Positions 24,582-34,111 are shown, numbered from the stretch's first letter. The stretch is 64,000 bases of DNA from an uncultured Oscillospiraceae bacterium (GCA_947169975.1 CAMVRT010000002.1:1-64000); one strand, 5' to 3'. Translations and numbers: made by a program. The notes: generated by a model not told the origin, from the letters alone.

Positions 24582-25514
24582 TCATTCCTCCACCGGCACG
24601 TTCAGGCCGAACTCGCCGGGCAGGAACCGGGGGCAGACGTTCTCGCCGGTGCAGATGACGGAGGCGGCCAGACGGGTGCCGATCTGACAGGCCTCGCCCA
24701 GGGTCTTGCCGTAGGTCAGGCCGATGGTGACACCGGCGAAGAAGGCGTCGCCGGCGCCGGAGGTGTCCTTCACATCCACCTTCTGGGGCGGGCAGAAGCC
24801 CACGCTGCCGTCCTCATCCACATACACGGCGCCCTCGCCGCCCATGGTGACCACCATGCGGCGGATGCCGGCGTTGGCCACCCGCTCAGGCAGGATGGAC
24901 ATCATCTCCGCCGGGGTCTTGCCGATATAGTCCTCCAGAAACAGGATGCCCGCCTCCTGCTTGTTGCACACGAAGCAGCCGCACCTGCGCAGGAAGTCCC
25001 GGCGCTCCACAGCGATACTCATGTTGGACACCACGGCGTACACGTCCTTGCCATACTTCTCTGCCCTGCGGAACACCTCCTTGACGATGTCCGGATCCAT
25101 GTCGATCTCGATGGCAACACTGTCCGCCCGGGAGAAGATGGCGTCGCCGTGCTTTTCCAGCGTGTTCAGAATGGGCCGCAGATCCGGCCGCTTGGAGATG
25201 GAGGCCACCACGTCGCCGTCGTTGTTGAAGATCACCAGCCAGGTGCCCATGCCGTCCGGCGCGACAGCCACGTAATCGGTGTTGACCTTGTGGCGGCGCA
25301 GCTTCTCCAGCACGTCCAGCCCCGCGCCCGTGCGGTCCACCAGGCTGACGAAGGTGGGGCGCAGCTCCACGTTGGCAATGTCCTCTACGATGTTGCGGCT
25401 GACGCCGCCGTGGAAATACTCCACCCGCCCGGCGTTGCGCCCGCCGGGAATGTAGGTGTCCAGGGGGTACCCCTTGATGTCCACAAAGACCGCGCCAAGT
25501 ACCACGATGCCCAT
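24582..25514 (-). CDS. PfkB family carbohydrate/nucleoside kinase
   Basis: 310 residues of the ribokinase/PfkB superfamily. The C-terminal signature with the catalytic Asp is DTSGAGDAFFAGVT (residues about 243-256). The N-terminal GGRNAGRVEYFHGGVSRNIVED fits the substrate-binding GG motif. The substrate (sugar, nucleoside or aminosugar) cannot be told from sequence. A GGAGGA RBS precedes the ATG at 25514. It follows ogt on the same strand after 32 nt, so the two may be co-transcribed. Confidence 0.85.
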   Translation of the reverse strand: MGIVVLGAVFVDIKGYPLDTYIPGGRNAGRVEYFHGGVSRNIVEDIANVELRPTFVSLVDRTGAGLDVLEKLRRHKVNTDYVAVAPDGMGTWLVIFNNDGDVVASISKRPDLRPILNTLEKHGDAIFSRADSVAIEIDMDPDIVKEVFRRAEKYGKDVYAVVSNMSIAVERRDFLRRCGCFVCNKQEAGILFLEDYIGKTPAEMMSILPERVANAGIRRMVVTMGGEGAVYVDEDGSVGFCPPQKVDVKDTSGAGDAFFAGVTIGLTYGKTLGEACQIGTRLAASVICTGENVCPRFLPGEFGLNVPVEE

Positions 25515-25546
25515 ATGCGTATCCTCCGCTTGTCGAATTTTGTCTA

Positions 25547-26026
25547 TTATAGCACGTTTTTCTGTCCGTTAAAAGGCTTTTTCTCCAGCTCCAGCAGCTT
25601 TTCCTTTCGCCAGAGCCCTCCGGCGTAGCCCGTCAGGGCGCCGCCCTTCCCCACACAGCGGTGGCAGGGGATGGCCAGCCACACAGGGTTGCGTCCCGCC
25701 GCAGCGCCCACCGCACGGGCCGCACCGGGACGGCCGATCTGCCCGGCGATCTCCCCGTAGGTTCGCGTCTCTCCGTAAGGGATGGCGCACAGCGCACGCC
25801 ACACGGCGTGCCGGAAGCTCGTGCCGGAGGCGGTGACGGGAAGATCGAAGGCTCGCCGCTCCCCTTTCAGATACTGCCGCACCTGACGGGCCGCCTCGTC
25901 TGAGAGCGGCGTGGGCTCGTGCAGGCGGGAGGGCTCGTCCACCCAGCGCAGATGGGTCACGGCACCGCCGGTGCAGCCCACCTCCAGCGTGCCCAGATCG
26001 GTGTCGTAATAAGCAAAGGTTTCCAT
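25547..26026 (-). CDS. ogt: Methylated-DNA-protein-cysteine methyltransferase
   Basis: Suicide repair protein that takes methyl groups from O6-methylguanine. The active site AIPCHRCVG is present, with the preceding helix-turn-helix (YGETRTYGEIAGQIGRPGAARAVG region; quoted key part TYGEIAGQIG). 159 residues, standard Ogt/MGMT length. Start ATG 26026 is favoured by AAAGGAGGGG upstream; the frame remains open further upstream but without a start that has an RBS. Confidence 0.92.
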   Translation of the reverse strand: METFAYYDTDLGTLEVGCTGGAVTHLRWVDEPSRLHEPTPLSDEAARQVRQYLKGERRAFDLPVTASGTSFRHAVWRALCAIPYGETRTYGEIAGQIGRPGAARAVGAAAGRNPVWLAIPCHRCVGKGGALTGYAGGLWRKEKLLELEKKPFNGQKNVL

Positions 26027-26151
26027 GCCGTTCCCCTCCTTTATTTCACTGTACCACATCGGCAGCCGCAGGGCAAGCACACCGGCAGCCAGCCGGCCAT
26101 AAAATGACCTCGGAGAGTATTTCTCCATTACTTTACACACAAGGAGGTCAT

Positions 26152-26913
26152 ATGAGTATGATCATTGAGCTCCGGGACGCCGCCATGACCTATCAGTCAC
26201 CCGACGGCGAGGTAGAGGCCCTGGCCGGCGTATCCTTTGCCATGGAGGAGGGGGAGTTCTGCAGCATCGTAGGGCCGTCCGGCTGCGGGAAATCCACCCT
26301 GCTGGGCGCCATCGCCGGGCTGGAAAAGCTGGACCGGGGCAGTGTACAGGTGGATGGCCAGACCGTCACCGGACCATCCCCCCGGATCGGGCTGATGCCC
26401 CAGCGGGATCAGCTCTTTGAGTGGCGGAGCATCTGGGACAACGTGACGCTGGGGCTCACCGTACAGGGCAGGAACACACCCGAGCGGCGAAAGCACGTCC
26501 GGGAGCTGCTGGAGCGGTACGATCTGGCGGAGTTTGCCCACAAGCGGCCCTGTCAGCTCTCCGGCGGCATGCGCCAGCGGTGCGCCCTGATCCGTACGCT
26601 GGCCACGGAGCCCCGGATCCTGCTGCTGGATGAGCCCTTCTCCGCTCTGGATTACCAGACGCGGCTGAGCGTGTCATCCGACATCTACCGCATCATCCGG
26701 GAGCAGGGCAAGACGGCGCTGCTGGTGACTCACGACATCTCCGAGGCCATCAGCATGTCGGACCGGATCTTTGTATTGAGCCGCCGTCCCGCCGTGGTAA
26801 AGGCCACCTTCGACACCGGCGAGCTGAAGGCCCTGCCGCCGCTGGAACGCCGGGACAATCCGGCCTTCTCCGGCTATTTCAATCTCATCTGGAAGGAGCT
26901 GGATCTCCAATGA
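26152..26913 (+). CDS. ABC transporter ATP-binding protein (SsuB/TauB type)
   Basis: Nucleotide-binding subunit of an importer of the nitrate/sulfonate/taurine or thiamine-precursor group. Walker A GPSGCGKST, signature LSGGMRQR, Walker B RILLLDEPFSALD and switch His in LLVTHDISEA are all present. AAGGAGGT lies 3 nt before ATG 26152 and 9 nt before ATG 26158, so the true start may be the second, giving a protein two residues shorter. The 3' end overlaps the permease gene by ATGA. Confidence 0.9.
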   Translation: MSMIIELRDAAMTYQSPDGEVEALAGVSFAMEEGEFCSIVGPSGCGKSTLLGAIAGLEKLDRGSVQVDGQTVTGPSPRIGLMPQRDQLFEWRSIWDNVTLGLTVQGRNTPERRKHVRELLERYDLAEFAHKRPCQLSGGMRQRCALIRTLATEPRILLLDEPFSALDYQTRLSVSSDIYRIIREQGKTALLVTHDISEAISMSDRIFVLSRRPAVVKATFDTGELKALPPLERRDNPAFSGYFNLIWKELDLQ

Positions 26914-27725
26914 ACGAACGGTCTCCCTCCCCCCACCGCGCGGCGTATCTGCGCCGCCGGCGCCATCGCGCGCGGATCATTCTGGCCTGCCAGATCGCCC
27001 TGCTCATCGCCCTGTTCGGCATGTGGGAGCTGTCCACACGCCTGGGCTGGAGCGACGGCTTCCTCATCAGCAGCCCCAGCCGCATGGCGGCCACCGTGGA
27101 GCGGCTGTGGCGCAGCGGACAGCTGTGGCAGCATATCGGCACATCGGTGCTGGAGACGGTCATCGGCTTTACCGCCGGAACGGTGCTGGGTACGGCCGTG
27201 GCGGTGTGCATGTGGTGGTGGGACGGTCTTTCCCGGGTGCTGGATCCGTATCTGGTGGTGCTCAACGCCCTGCCCAAGACGGCCCTTGGACCCATCTTCA
27301 TCGTGTGGATGGGCGCCGGCATGGGTGCCATCGTCACCATGACCCTGGCCATCTCCCTGATCGTCACCATCCTCAATATGTACCAGGGCTTCCGGAACAC
27401 CGATGCCGAGAAGATCCGGCTCATGCGCACCCTGGGCGCCAGCCGGAGCCAGATCCTGCGGCTGCTGGTGTTCCCCGCCAACTACGCCACCCTGCTGGCT
27501 ACGCTGAAGGTCAACGTGGGCCTTTCCTGGGTGGGCGTCATCATGGGCGAGTTTCTCGTCTCGCGTGCCGGTCTGGGCTACCTGATCGTCTACGGCTCCC
27601 AGGTGTTCAACATGGACCTGGTCATGGCCAGCGTGCTGATCCTGGCGGTGGCGGCGGTGATCATGTACCGGCTGGTGCTGCGGGTGGAAAAATATCTGAA
27701 TCGTCTTTTGGGGGTAATGCAATGA
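26910..27725 (+). CDS. ABC transporter permease (SsuC/TauC type)
   Basis: 271 residues, about six membrane segments. A basic N-terminus (YLRRRRHRARII) precedes the first helix. The EAA-type loop that contacts the ATPase is seen near residues 165-185 (EKIRLMRTLGASRSQILRLL). It belongs to the BPD_transp_1 family of the SsuC type. Start overlaps the ATPase stop and its stop overlaps the substrate-binding protein start, so the three genes are translationally coupled. Confidence 0.9.
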   Translation: MNERSPSPHRAAYLRRRRHRARIILACQIALLIALFGMWELSTRLGWSDGFLISSPSRMAATVERLWRSGQLWQHIGTSVLETVIGFTAGTVLGTAVAVCMWWWDGLSRVLDPYLVVLNALPKTALGPIFIVWMGAGMGAIVTMTLAISLIVTILNMYQGFRNTDAEKIRLMRTLGASRSQILRLLVFPANYATLLATLKVNVGLSWVGVIMGEFLVSRAGLGYLIVYGSQVFNMDLVMASVLILAVAAVIMYRLVLRVEKYLNRLLGVMQ

Positions 27726-28717
27726 AACGAAAATGGTGTGCGTCGCTGCTGGCGGCGCTGATGCTGGGATCCCTGCTCACCGGCTGCGGTGAAAAGGGCG
27801 GCAGCGACACGAAGGTGCGTCTCAATGAGGTGACACACTCTGTGTTCTACGCGCCGCAGTATGCGGCCATGGAGCTGGGCTACTTTGCTGACGAGGGGCT
27901 GGATATCGAGCTGACCAACGGCGGCGGCGCCGATAAGGTAATGACCGCCGTCATCTCCGGCCAGAGCGACATCGGGCTGGCCGGCGGCGAAAGCTGCATC
28001 TACGTCTACAATCAGGGCAAGGCGGACTATCCCCGCATCTTTGCCCAGCTGACCAAGCGGGACGGCTCCTTCCTGGTGGGCCGCACCGACGGACCCTTCT
28101 CCTGGGAGGATCTGCGGGGCAAGACCATCATCGGCGGACGGCTGGGCGGCATGCCGGAGATGACCCTGGAATACGTGCTGCGCCAGAACGGCCTGGAGCC
28201 GGGCAGAGACGTGAATGTGGACACCTCGGTGCAGTTCAACATGATGGCCGGAGCTTTCACCGGCGGCAGCGGCGACTACGTGGCCCTGTTTGAGCCCAGC
28301 GCCACCAAGGTGGAGCAGGAGGGGCAGGGCTATGTCCTCTGCTCCCTGGGCGAGGAGAGCGGCGATGTGCCCTATACCTGTTACTTCGCCTCCCAGAGCT
28401 ATCTCCGGGATCACGCCGACACGGTGCAGAAGTTCACCAACGCCATTGCCCGGGGGCAGAAGTGGGTAGCCGAGCACACCGACGCGGAGGTAGCGGCGGT
28501 CATCGCGCCTCAGTTTCCCGATACGGATGAGGCCGTACTGGCTGAGGTGGTGGGACGCCTGCGGTCCATCGGAGCCTGGAACACCGATCCCGTCATGGAA
28601 TCGTCAGCATGGGAGCGAGTGGAGTCGATCATGATCGGAGCGGGCCAGCTGGCCGAGGCAGACCGGGTGCCCTTTGAGACCCTGGTAACAAATGCGTTCG
28701 CCGAAAAGGCGAAATAA
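27722..28717 (+). CDS. ABC transporter substrate-binding lipoprotein (SsuA/THI5-like)
   Basis: 331 residues. Lipoprotein signal with LLTGC (Cys22). The mature part is an SsuA/THI5-like binding protein: HSVFYAPQYAAMELGYFADE near residues 39-58, and GGADKVMTAVISGQSDIGLAG. Such proteins bind sulfonates, nitrate, or pyrimidine and thiamine precursors. No TPP riboswitch precedes the operon, and there are no neighbouring thiamine or sulfur genes, so the ligand is left open. Last gene of the operon; a terminator follows after 3 nt. Confidence 0.88.
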   Translation: MKRKWCASLLAALMLGSLLTGCGEKGGSDTKVRLNEVTHSVFYAPQYAAMELGYFADEGLDIELTNGGGADKVMTAVISGQSDIGLAGGESCIYVYNQGKADYPRIFAQLTKRDGSFLVGRTDGPFSWEDLRGKTIIGGRLGGMPEMTLEYVLRQNGLEPGRDVNVDTSVQFNMMAGAFTGGSGDYVALFEPSATKVEQEGQGYVLCSLGEESGDVPYTCYFASQSYLRDHADTVQKFTNAIARGQKWVAEHTDAEVAAVIAPQFPDTDEAVLAEVVGRLRSIGAWNTDPVMESSAWERVESIMIGAGQLAEADRVPFETLVTNAFAEKAK

Positions 28718-28720
28718 GCA

Positions 28721-28757
28721 AAAGCCCGGGAGGAACGCCTTATTCTTCCCGGGCTTT
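28721..28757 (+). terminator. Terminator after the ABC operon
   Basis: AAAGCCCGGGA and TCCCGGGCTTT pair around a 15-nt loop; the T run is short. Between here and 28924 I see no gene or convincing structure. Confidence 0.65.
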
Positions 28758-28924
28758 CAGCTTGTCAATAATCAGCTTTGTCACTGCTTTGGCAGTAGAC
28801 ATAAATTTCGCATCTCCTCGCGGCTTTGCCCTGTTATGCCGCGATCCGCCCGGGATTTAGGCCCGGATATAATGGACAAGCTGACAGGATATCCCTCTTT
28901 TTTGTCTTTTTCTCCATTTAGCGG

Positions 28925-28953
28925 TGGACAATCGCCCGGCTCCATGCTATACT
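28925..28953 (+). promoter_or_regulatory. Promoter of the dockerin/cohesin operon
   Basis: TGGACA (28925-28930), 17-bp spacer, TATACT (28948-28953), 54 bp upstream of the dockerin-protein start codon. Confidence 0.55.
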
Positions 28954-29006
28954 GATTTTATCTATTGTTATGTAAAGTAATTTCTTCCTTTGAACAGGTG
29001 GTGTCC

Positions 29007-31391
29007 ATGAGAACGTCCCGCAAGTTCATGTCATTTATACTGTGCGCCGCCATGCTGCTGGGTATGGCGGTTGCGATGCTGCCCCGGGCGTCGGCCACGG
29101 TGGCCGACGATTTGGAGGAGACCATGCTGGGCCAGCTCAGCGCCACCTACGAGTCCAACGGCAATCCCGGCGCCATTGCCCAGGTGGCCGGCGACGCGGG
29201 CGGCAAGTCCTACGGCCTTTACATGTTTGCCAGCTCCGCGGACACGCCGAAGGCCTTTTTCCAGTGGTGTCAGGCCTCGTCCAACGCCTATTATCAGGGC
29301 ATCGGCAATACCCTCAGCGAGGTATACTATTACGGCACCCCCGGCTACGGTCCCATGTTCGACGAGGCATGGCGGAATCTGGCCGCCGACAACCCCGAGG
29401 GCTTTGGCCTTGCCCAGCGGGACTTCGTCCGGGCCGAGTTCTATGACAAATATTTGGTTGCCATCGCCCAGAAGGTGCCCAGCTTTGACATCTCCAATTA
29501 CAGCATTGCCCTGCGCAACGTGCTGTGGTCCCGGGCCATTCAGCACGGCGTGGGCGGCGCCACCAACGTATTTGTCCGCGCCATGGACAGTCTGGGCGGC
29601 TTTGCCAACCAGAATGAGAGCGAGCTGATCAACGCCATTTATCTGGAGAGCAGCCGGCTCACCGACAGCGGCGCCGTGAAGATGTGGGGTGCCTCCGCCG
29701 AGCGCTACGGCGTGGCGGGCAAGTCCCTGGCCTATTACAGCAGCTGCTCCAGCGGCGTGCAGCTGGGCGTCTACATTCGCCTGCGGATCAATGAGCCTGC
29801 CAACGCCCAGGCTATGCTGGCCCAACACGGGTACGGCGACGCCCCCATGGCCGAGGGCAACTACCTCATCTCCCCCGCCGACAACGAGAAGCTGGCTATT
29901 ACCCCCGCCTCCTCCGGACTGACCATCAACACCCTGTCCGGCGAGGATGACCAGCAGTTCCGTCTGGCCTACTACGCCAGCGGCTATTACATCATCACCG
30001 ACAGGAGCAACGCCCTGCGCCTGACGGCGTCTGACGGCGGCGTCAAGCTGGCAGAGCCCGGCACCGACAACGCCCAATTCTGGGCGCTGGTGTCCCTGAA
30101 CAGCGGCTTTGCCCTGCAGAATCGGGCCACCGGGCAATATCTCTCCGCTGCCAGCTTCTCCGCAGGCGGAAAGGTGACGATCGCCGACGAGGCGGCCCAG
30201 TGGCAGCTGGTGCCAGGCGATGCCAACTGGTCGCTGACCGGCGCGTCCTATCCCACCTACGCCAGCGGACTCCATGTGGGCTCGTCCTCCTTCCCCTTCC
30301 GCGGTATCCTGCGCAGCACCTACCCCATAATCAAGGTGCGCTCGGAGGTGCTGAACGACGAAGGCGTCACCTTGTTCTACGCCGAAGCCAAGCCCAATGC
30401 GCTGTATTATGATCTGAGCCGGATGGACGACAAGATGACCTTTGGCCGGCTGGGCAGCGGATCCTACACCCTGCTCATCACCGCCAAGGACTCCTCCGGC
30501 GGCCACTTTGAGCTGCGGGAGCCCTTCTTTGTCTCCGGCGACACCTACACCGTCACCTTCAGAGCCAACGGCGGCGTGTGCAGCGAGACCACCCGGACGT
30601 ACGATCCCGGCCAGGTGCTGGGTGAGCTCCCGGAGCCCACCAAGGACGGCAAAATCTTCATCGGCTGGTACGACGAGGACGAGGAGATGGTCACCGGGGC
30701 CAGCGTCATGCCCGCCCGTGACATGATCCTCACCGCTCATTACGCTCCTCTGTTCACCTACACCTTCTATGACTACGACGGAAAGACGGTGATTGCCACC
30801 GGACAGCTCCATCGCGGCGCAACCATCCCCCTGCCCAAGGATCCCTCCCGCCCGTCCACCGATGACCTTTACTACACCTTCAGCGGCTGGGAGGGCTACA
30901 CCCCCGGCATGACCATGCCCAAATCCGACATCACCTTTGTGGCAAAGTACGAGGAGCACCCCGTGGTGAAATACACGGAGATCGTCGCCTCCGGCGAATA
31001 CCGTCTGGTCGACGGCTATCTGCGGGCCATTCCGGCGGGAACAACCGCCCGGGAAATCCTGGATACCCTGTCTCCCAAGGAATATATCGCCGTTCACCGC
31101 GGCGGTGACAAGGTCACCGGCACGGTGGGCACCGGCATGACCGTGGATCTCACTGTGGACGGAGAAACGGTGCAGAGCGTCCAGATTGTGGTCACCGGCG
31201 ACGTCAACGGCGACGGTGCCGTGACGCTGACCGACATGGTGCAGATCCGTGCCCATCTGCTGGAGCGCAGCACCCTGAAAGGCGCCGCATATCAGGCCGC
31301 TGACCTCAACGGCGACGGCCAGCTGACGCTGACGGACTTCGTGCAGAGTCTGTCCGCCGTGCTGGGCCGCAGCAAGATCAAGCCCAACTGA
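29007..31391 (+). CDS. Secreted dockerin protein with hydrolase-like, InlB-repeat domains
   Basis: 794 residues. Signal peptide at 1-30 (FILCAAMLLGMAVAMLPRASA). An N-terminal globular domain (about 35-250) contains ESNGNPGAIAQVAGDAGGKS and YGLYMFASS, which resembles Vgr-related or lysozyme-like peptidoglycan hydrolases; this is tentative. A ricin-like beta-trefoil-type region follows (about 275-400; NYLISPADNEKLAITPASSG). Two InlB-type B repeats lie at about 510-650, ending LTAHYA and FVAKYEEH. The C-terminus is a complete type I dockerin with two calcium loops, DVNGDGAVTLTD and DLNGDGQLTLTD. RBS AGGTGG. The next gene encodes a membrane-anchored cohesin, its likely binding partner. Confidence 0.85.
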   Translation: MRTSRKFMSFILCAAMLLGMAVAMLPRASATVADDLEETMLGQLSATYESNGNPGAIAQVAGDAGGKSYGLYMFASSADTPKAFFQWCQASSNAYYQGIGNTLSEVYYYGTPGYGPMFDEAWRNLAADNPEGFGLAQRDFVRAEFYDKYLVAIAQKVPSFDISNYSIALRNVLWSRAIQHGVGGATNVFVRAMDSLGGFANQNESELINAIYLESSRLTDSGAVKMWGASAERYGVAGKSLAYYSSCSSGVQLGVYIRLRINEPANAQAMLAQHGYGDAPMAEGNYLISPADNEKLAITPASSGLTINTLSGEDDQQFRLAYYASGYYIITDRSNALRLTASDGGVKLAEPGTDNAQFWALVSLNSGFALQNRATGQYLSAASFSAGGKVTIADEAAQWQLVPGDANWSLTGASYPTYASGLHVGSSSFPFRGILRSTYPIIKVRSEVLNDEGVTLFYAEAKPNALYYDLSRMDDKMTFGRLGSGSYTLLITAKDSSGGHFELREPFFVSGDTYTVTFRANGGVCSETTRTYDPGQVLGELPEPTKDGKIFIGWYDEDEEMVTGASVMPARDMILTAHYAPLFTYTFYDYDGKTVIATGQLHRGATIPLPKDPSRPSTDDLYYTFSGWEGYTPGMTMPKSDITFVAKYEEHPVVKYTEIVASGEYRLVDGYLRAIPAGTTAREILDTLSPKEYIAVHRGGDKVTGTVGTGMTVDLTVDGETVQSVQIVVTGDVNGDGAVTLTDMVQIRAHLLERSTLKGAAYQAADLNGDGQLTLTDFVQSLSAVLGRSKIKPN

Positions 31392-31409
31392 GCAAGGGAG
31401 GAACCGTAA

Positions 31410-33317
31410 ATGAAACAAAAGCTCTCCCGTTTTCTGACGCTTTGCCTGCTGCTCACGCTGCTACTGCTGCCCGACCGGGCATATGCGGCAGGCGCCAGCT
31501 TCTCCGGCACCTCCAGTCTCCGCGCCGGCGACAAGGTGACGGTGACATTCTCCGTCAGCGGCAGCAATATTGTGGCCATCCAGGGCACCCTGTCCTATGA
31601 CAGCAACCTGGAGCTCACCGGCACCTCCCAGCTGATCGGCAGCCCGTGGGCCATGGATATGAACGGCAGCACCGTGGTGCTGTACGACAACTCCGCCGGC
31701 GGCAGCCCCGTCAGCAGCGCCTCGGTTTTCTCCGCCACCTTCCGGGTCAAGAGCGGCGTGGCCTCCGGCACCACGGTGTCGGCCAGCGTCAACAACATCA
31801 CCGTGTCCGACGGCAGCTCCGACACCTCGCTGGGCAGCGCATCCTGGAGCGCCACCATCGCCGCGCCCTTAAGCTCCAACGCCCGGTTGAGCAGCCTCAG
31901 CTGCAGCAGCGGCACCCTGTCTCCTGCTTTCTCCGCCGACACCACCAGCTATTCCGTCACCGTTCCCTACAGCGTGACGTCTCTGTCTCTGAGCTACACC
32001 ACCGAGAACAGCGGCGCCAAGGTGTCCGTATCCGGCAACAGCCTCGGCGTGGGCTCCAACACCGTGACGCTGACCGTCACAGCAGAGAACGGAAATACCA
32101 AGACCTATACGATTCGCGCCACCAGAGAGCAGGATCCCAACTACGTTCCCAGCAGCAATGCCCGCCTATCCTCTCTGTCCGTCAGTTCCGGGAAGCTGAG
32201 TCCCGTGTTTGATCCCGAGGTGGCTGAATACGTGCTCTACGTTCCCTATGAGACGGAGCATATCGACCTGAGCGGCGTGGCGGCGGACGGCAAGGCCCGC
32301 TCCGTTGCCGGCAGCTCCGCCGATCTGGAGCCCGGCGACAACGCGCTGACCGTCATCTGCACCGCCGAGGACGGCTCCACCACCGAGACCTACACGGTAC
32401 ATGTGTACCGCATGCCCGCCTTTACCGGCGTCCTGCCGGAGATCATCGGCGGAGATCCGGCCGATTATTCCGCCGTGGATGAGGCGCTGGCCAGAGTCCC
32501 GGCCGATCTGACCGTCTATACCGACGCCTCTGCCGCAGCCCTGCAGTCCGCGGTGGATGCCGTGGTGCGCGACTATCCCGCAGAAAAGCAGGCGGATGTG
32601 GACGCTATGGCCGCCGCCATTGAGACCGCCCTTGATGCGCTGGAGACAAAGCCCGAGCCCGGCGATGAACCGGGCAACGAGCCGAAAAAAGGCCCGCAGC
32701 CGGCGTCGGATCCCGAGGCGGAGCCCACTCTGTGGGACAAGCTGCTGGCTGTCGGAACCGAAAACGTGACCATCCCCTATGTGGAGCAGCTTACCGGTCC
32801 ACTGCCCCTCTGGATCCCCGCCGCCGTGGCGCTTGGTCTGCTGGTGCTGCTGTTCTACCTCATCGGCACGCTGATCGGCCGGGCTGCCGGCAAGCGCCGC
32901 ACGCTGCGCCGCCTGCAGAAGGAGCAGGAGGCCGCCGAGCAGTTGGACAACGTGATCCCCATCACCCCCGGCGTGGCCGGTGAGGAGGCATGGGAGCTGC
33001 CGGAAGACGCGGCTGCGGCGGAGACGGTGGGCCGTGTAGCTGTTCCCGAGGAGCCGGCGCCTGAAATCGCGGATGCCGAACCGGCAGCAGTGGAACCTGC
33101 CCCCGAAGCGCCGGAGGCCGAAGCTCCTCCTGCAGAGGAGATTCCTTCCTCCCCTGCTGACCCGGAACCCGCTTCTGTCCCGGAGGAGCCCGCCTCCGCC
33201 GAGCCGGAGAGTCCCGTCCCGGAGGTTTCTATTTCGGATGCGCCGGGGATGGATGTCACAGACGATCCGCGCTATATGTCTCTGGACGATCTGCTTCAGG
33301 ATATCCACGACATGTAA
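31410..33317 (+). CDS. Membrane-anchored cohesin protein with cadherin-like domains
   Basis: 635 residues. Signal peptide at 1-26. A cohesin domain follows (about 28-150): RAGDKVTVTFSVSGSNIVAI then GTLSYDSNLELTG. Two cadherin-like beta-sandwich repeats each start SSNARLSSLS (about 152-235 and 249-335). After a helical and Pro/Glu linker there is one membrane helix (PLWIPAAVALGLLVLLFYLI, about 468-490), a basic stop-transfer segment and a cytoplasmic tail of about 140 residues rich in Pro, Ala and Glu, ending SLDDLLQDIHDM. The topology displays the cohesin outside. RBS AGGGAGG lies 19 nt after the dockerin gene, so both are one operon. Confidence 0.87.
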   Translation: MKQKLSRFLTLCLLLTLLLLPDRAYAAGASFSGTSSLRAGDKVTVTFSVSGSNIVAIQGTLSYDSNLELTGTSQLIGSPWAMDMNGSTVVLYDNSAGGSPVSSASVFSATFRVKSGVASGTTVSASVNNITVSDGSSDTSLGSASWSATIAAPLSSNARLSSLSCSSGTLSPAFSADTTSYSVTVPYSVTSLSLSYTTENSGAKVSVSGNSLGVGSNTVTLTVTAENGNTKTYTIRATREQDPNYVPSSNARLSSLSVSSGKLSPVFDPEVAEYVLYVPYETEHIDLSGVAADGKARSVAGSSADLEPGDNALTVICTAEDGSTTETYTVHVYRMPAFTGVLPEIIGGDPADYSAVDEALARVPADLTVYTDASAAALQSAVDAVVRDYPAEKQADVDAMAAAIETALDALETKPEPGDEPGNEPKKGPQPASDPEAEPTLWDKLLAVGTENVTIPYVEQLTGPLPLWIPAAVALGLLVLLFYLIGTLIGRAAGKRRTLRRLQKEQEAAEQLDNVIPITPGVAGEEAWELPEDAAAAETVGRVAVPEEPAPEIADAEPAAVEPAPEAPEAEAPPAEEIPSSPADPEPASVPEEPASAEPESPVPEVSISDAPGMDVTDDPRYMSLDDLLQDIHDM

Positions 33318-33328
33318 TCCTTCTCAAC

Positions 33329-33370
33329 AAAAGGGAACACGGCTGCATCGCAGCCGTGTTCCCTCTTTTA
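33329..33370. terminator. Bidirectional terminator between cohesin and truA genes
   Basis: GGGAACACGGCTGC and GCAGCCGTGTTCCC form a 14-bp perfect stem with AAAA on the left and TCTTTT on the right. Confidence 0.9.
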
Positions 33371-33373
33371 CAT

Positions 33374-34111
33374 TCAGTAATCCACTTTCATCAGGCACAG
33401 GCCCTCCGGCGGCGCGGTTGGGCCTGCCAGCCGGCGGTCCTTTGCCTCCAGTATTGTCTGCACGTATTCCGGCTCCCAATAGCCCCGGCCTACCTCCAGC
33501 AGTGTGCCAACCAGAATGCGCACCATGTTCTGCAGGAAGCCGTTGCCGTGGAAGGTGAAGATCACCCGATCCCGGCGCTCCTCGATGAGAATGGTATCCA
33601 CCGTGCGGACGGTGGATTTTTTCATACGGGGATTGCCGCAGAAGCTGGCAAAATCGTGCTCACCCTGCAGGATCTCCGCCGCCCGGCGCATCCGCTCCAC
33701 GTCGGGCACATAGTCCAGCAGCGTCACGTACCGCCGGTCGAACACCGGCTTCACCGGGCCGACAAAGCAGGTGTAGCGATAGGTTTTGCCCAGGGCGTTG
33801 TACCGGGCGTGGAACCGCTCACCGCAGGGCTTCACCTCCCGCACGGCAATGGCGTCAGGCAGGTAGCGGTTCATGTAGTCCCGGATCTCCTCCGGGGATC
33901 TGTCCGTATTCAGCACAGTGCTGGCGGTCATGGCACGGGCATGGACGCCGGCGTCGGTGCGTCCCGCGCCGATGACCTCCACGGTCTCGCCGGTCAGCTC
34001 CGAGAGCACGCTCTCCAGCTTGCCCTGGATGGTATCCACGTCCGGCTGGCGCTCCCAGCCGAAAAACCGTGTGCCGTCATAGGCCACGGTCAGCTTGTAG
34101 TTCTGTTTCAT
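33374..34111 (-). CDS. truA: tRNA pseudouridine synthase A
   Basis: Makes pseudouridine at positions 38-40 of the tRNA anticodon stem. The catalytic Asp is in AGRTDAGVHARAM (about residue 52). The N-terminal VAYDGTRFFGWERQP and the C-terminal FTFHGNGFLQNMVRILVGTL are typical. 245 residues, normal length. Start ATG 34111 lies 4 nt after the stop of the upstream GNAT gene, with GGAGTG as a weak RBS inside that gene. Confidence 0.95.
   Translation of the reverse strand: MKQNYKLTVAYDGTRFFGWERQPDVDTIQGKLESVLSELTGETVEVIGAGRTDAGVHARAMTASTVLNTDRSPEEIRDYMNRYLPDAIAVREVKPCGERFHARYNALGKTYRYTCFVGPVKPVFDRRYVTLLDYVPDVERMRRAAEILQGEHDFASFCGNPRMKKSTVRTVDTILIEERRDRVIFTFHGNGFLQNMVRILVGTLLEVGRGYWEPEYVQTILEAKDRRLAGPTAPPEGLCLMKVDY

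Noticed and set aside
26027-26151. TPP riboswitch expected before an SsuA/THI5-like transporter
   Set aside because: No TPP-aptamer core such as CTGAGA or its partner could be found in the gap.
28758-28924. Riboswitch upstream of the dockerin operon
   Set aside because: The stretch lies before the promoter of that operon and shows no known aptamer motif.
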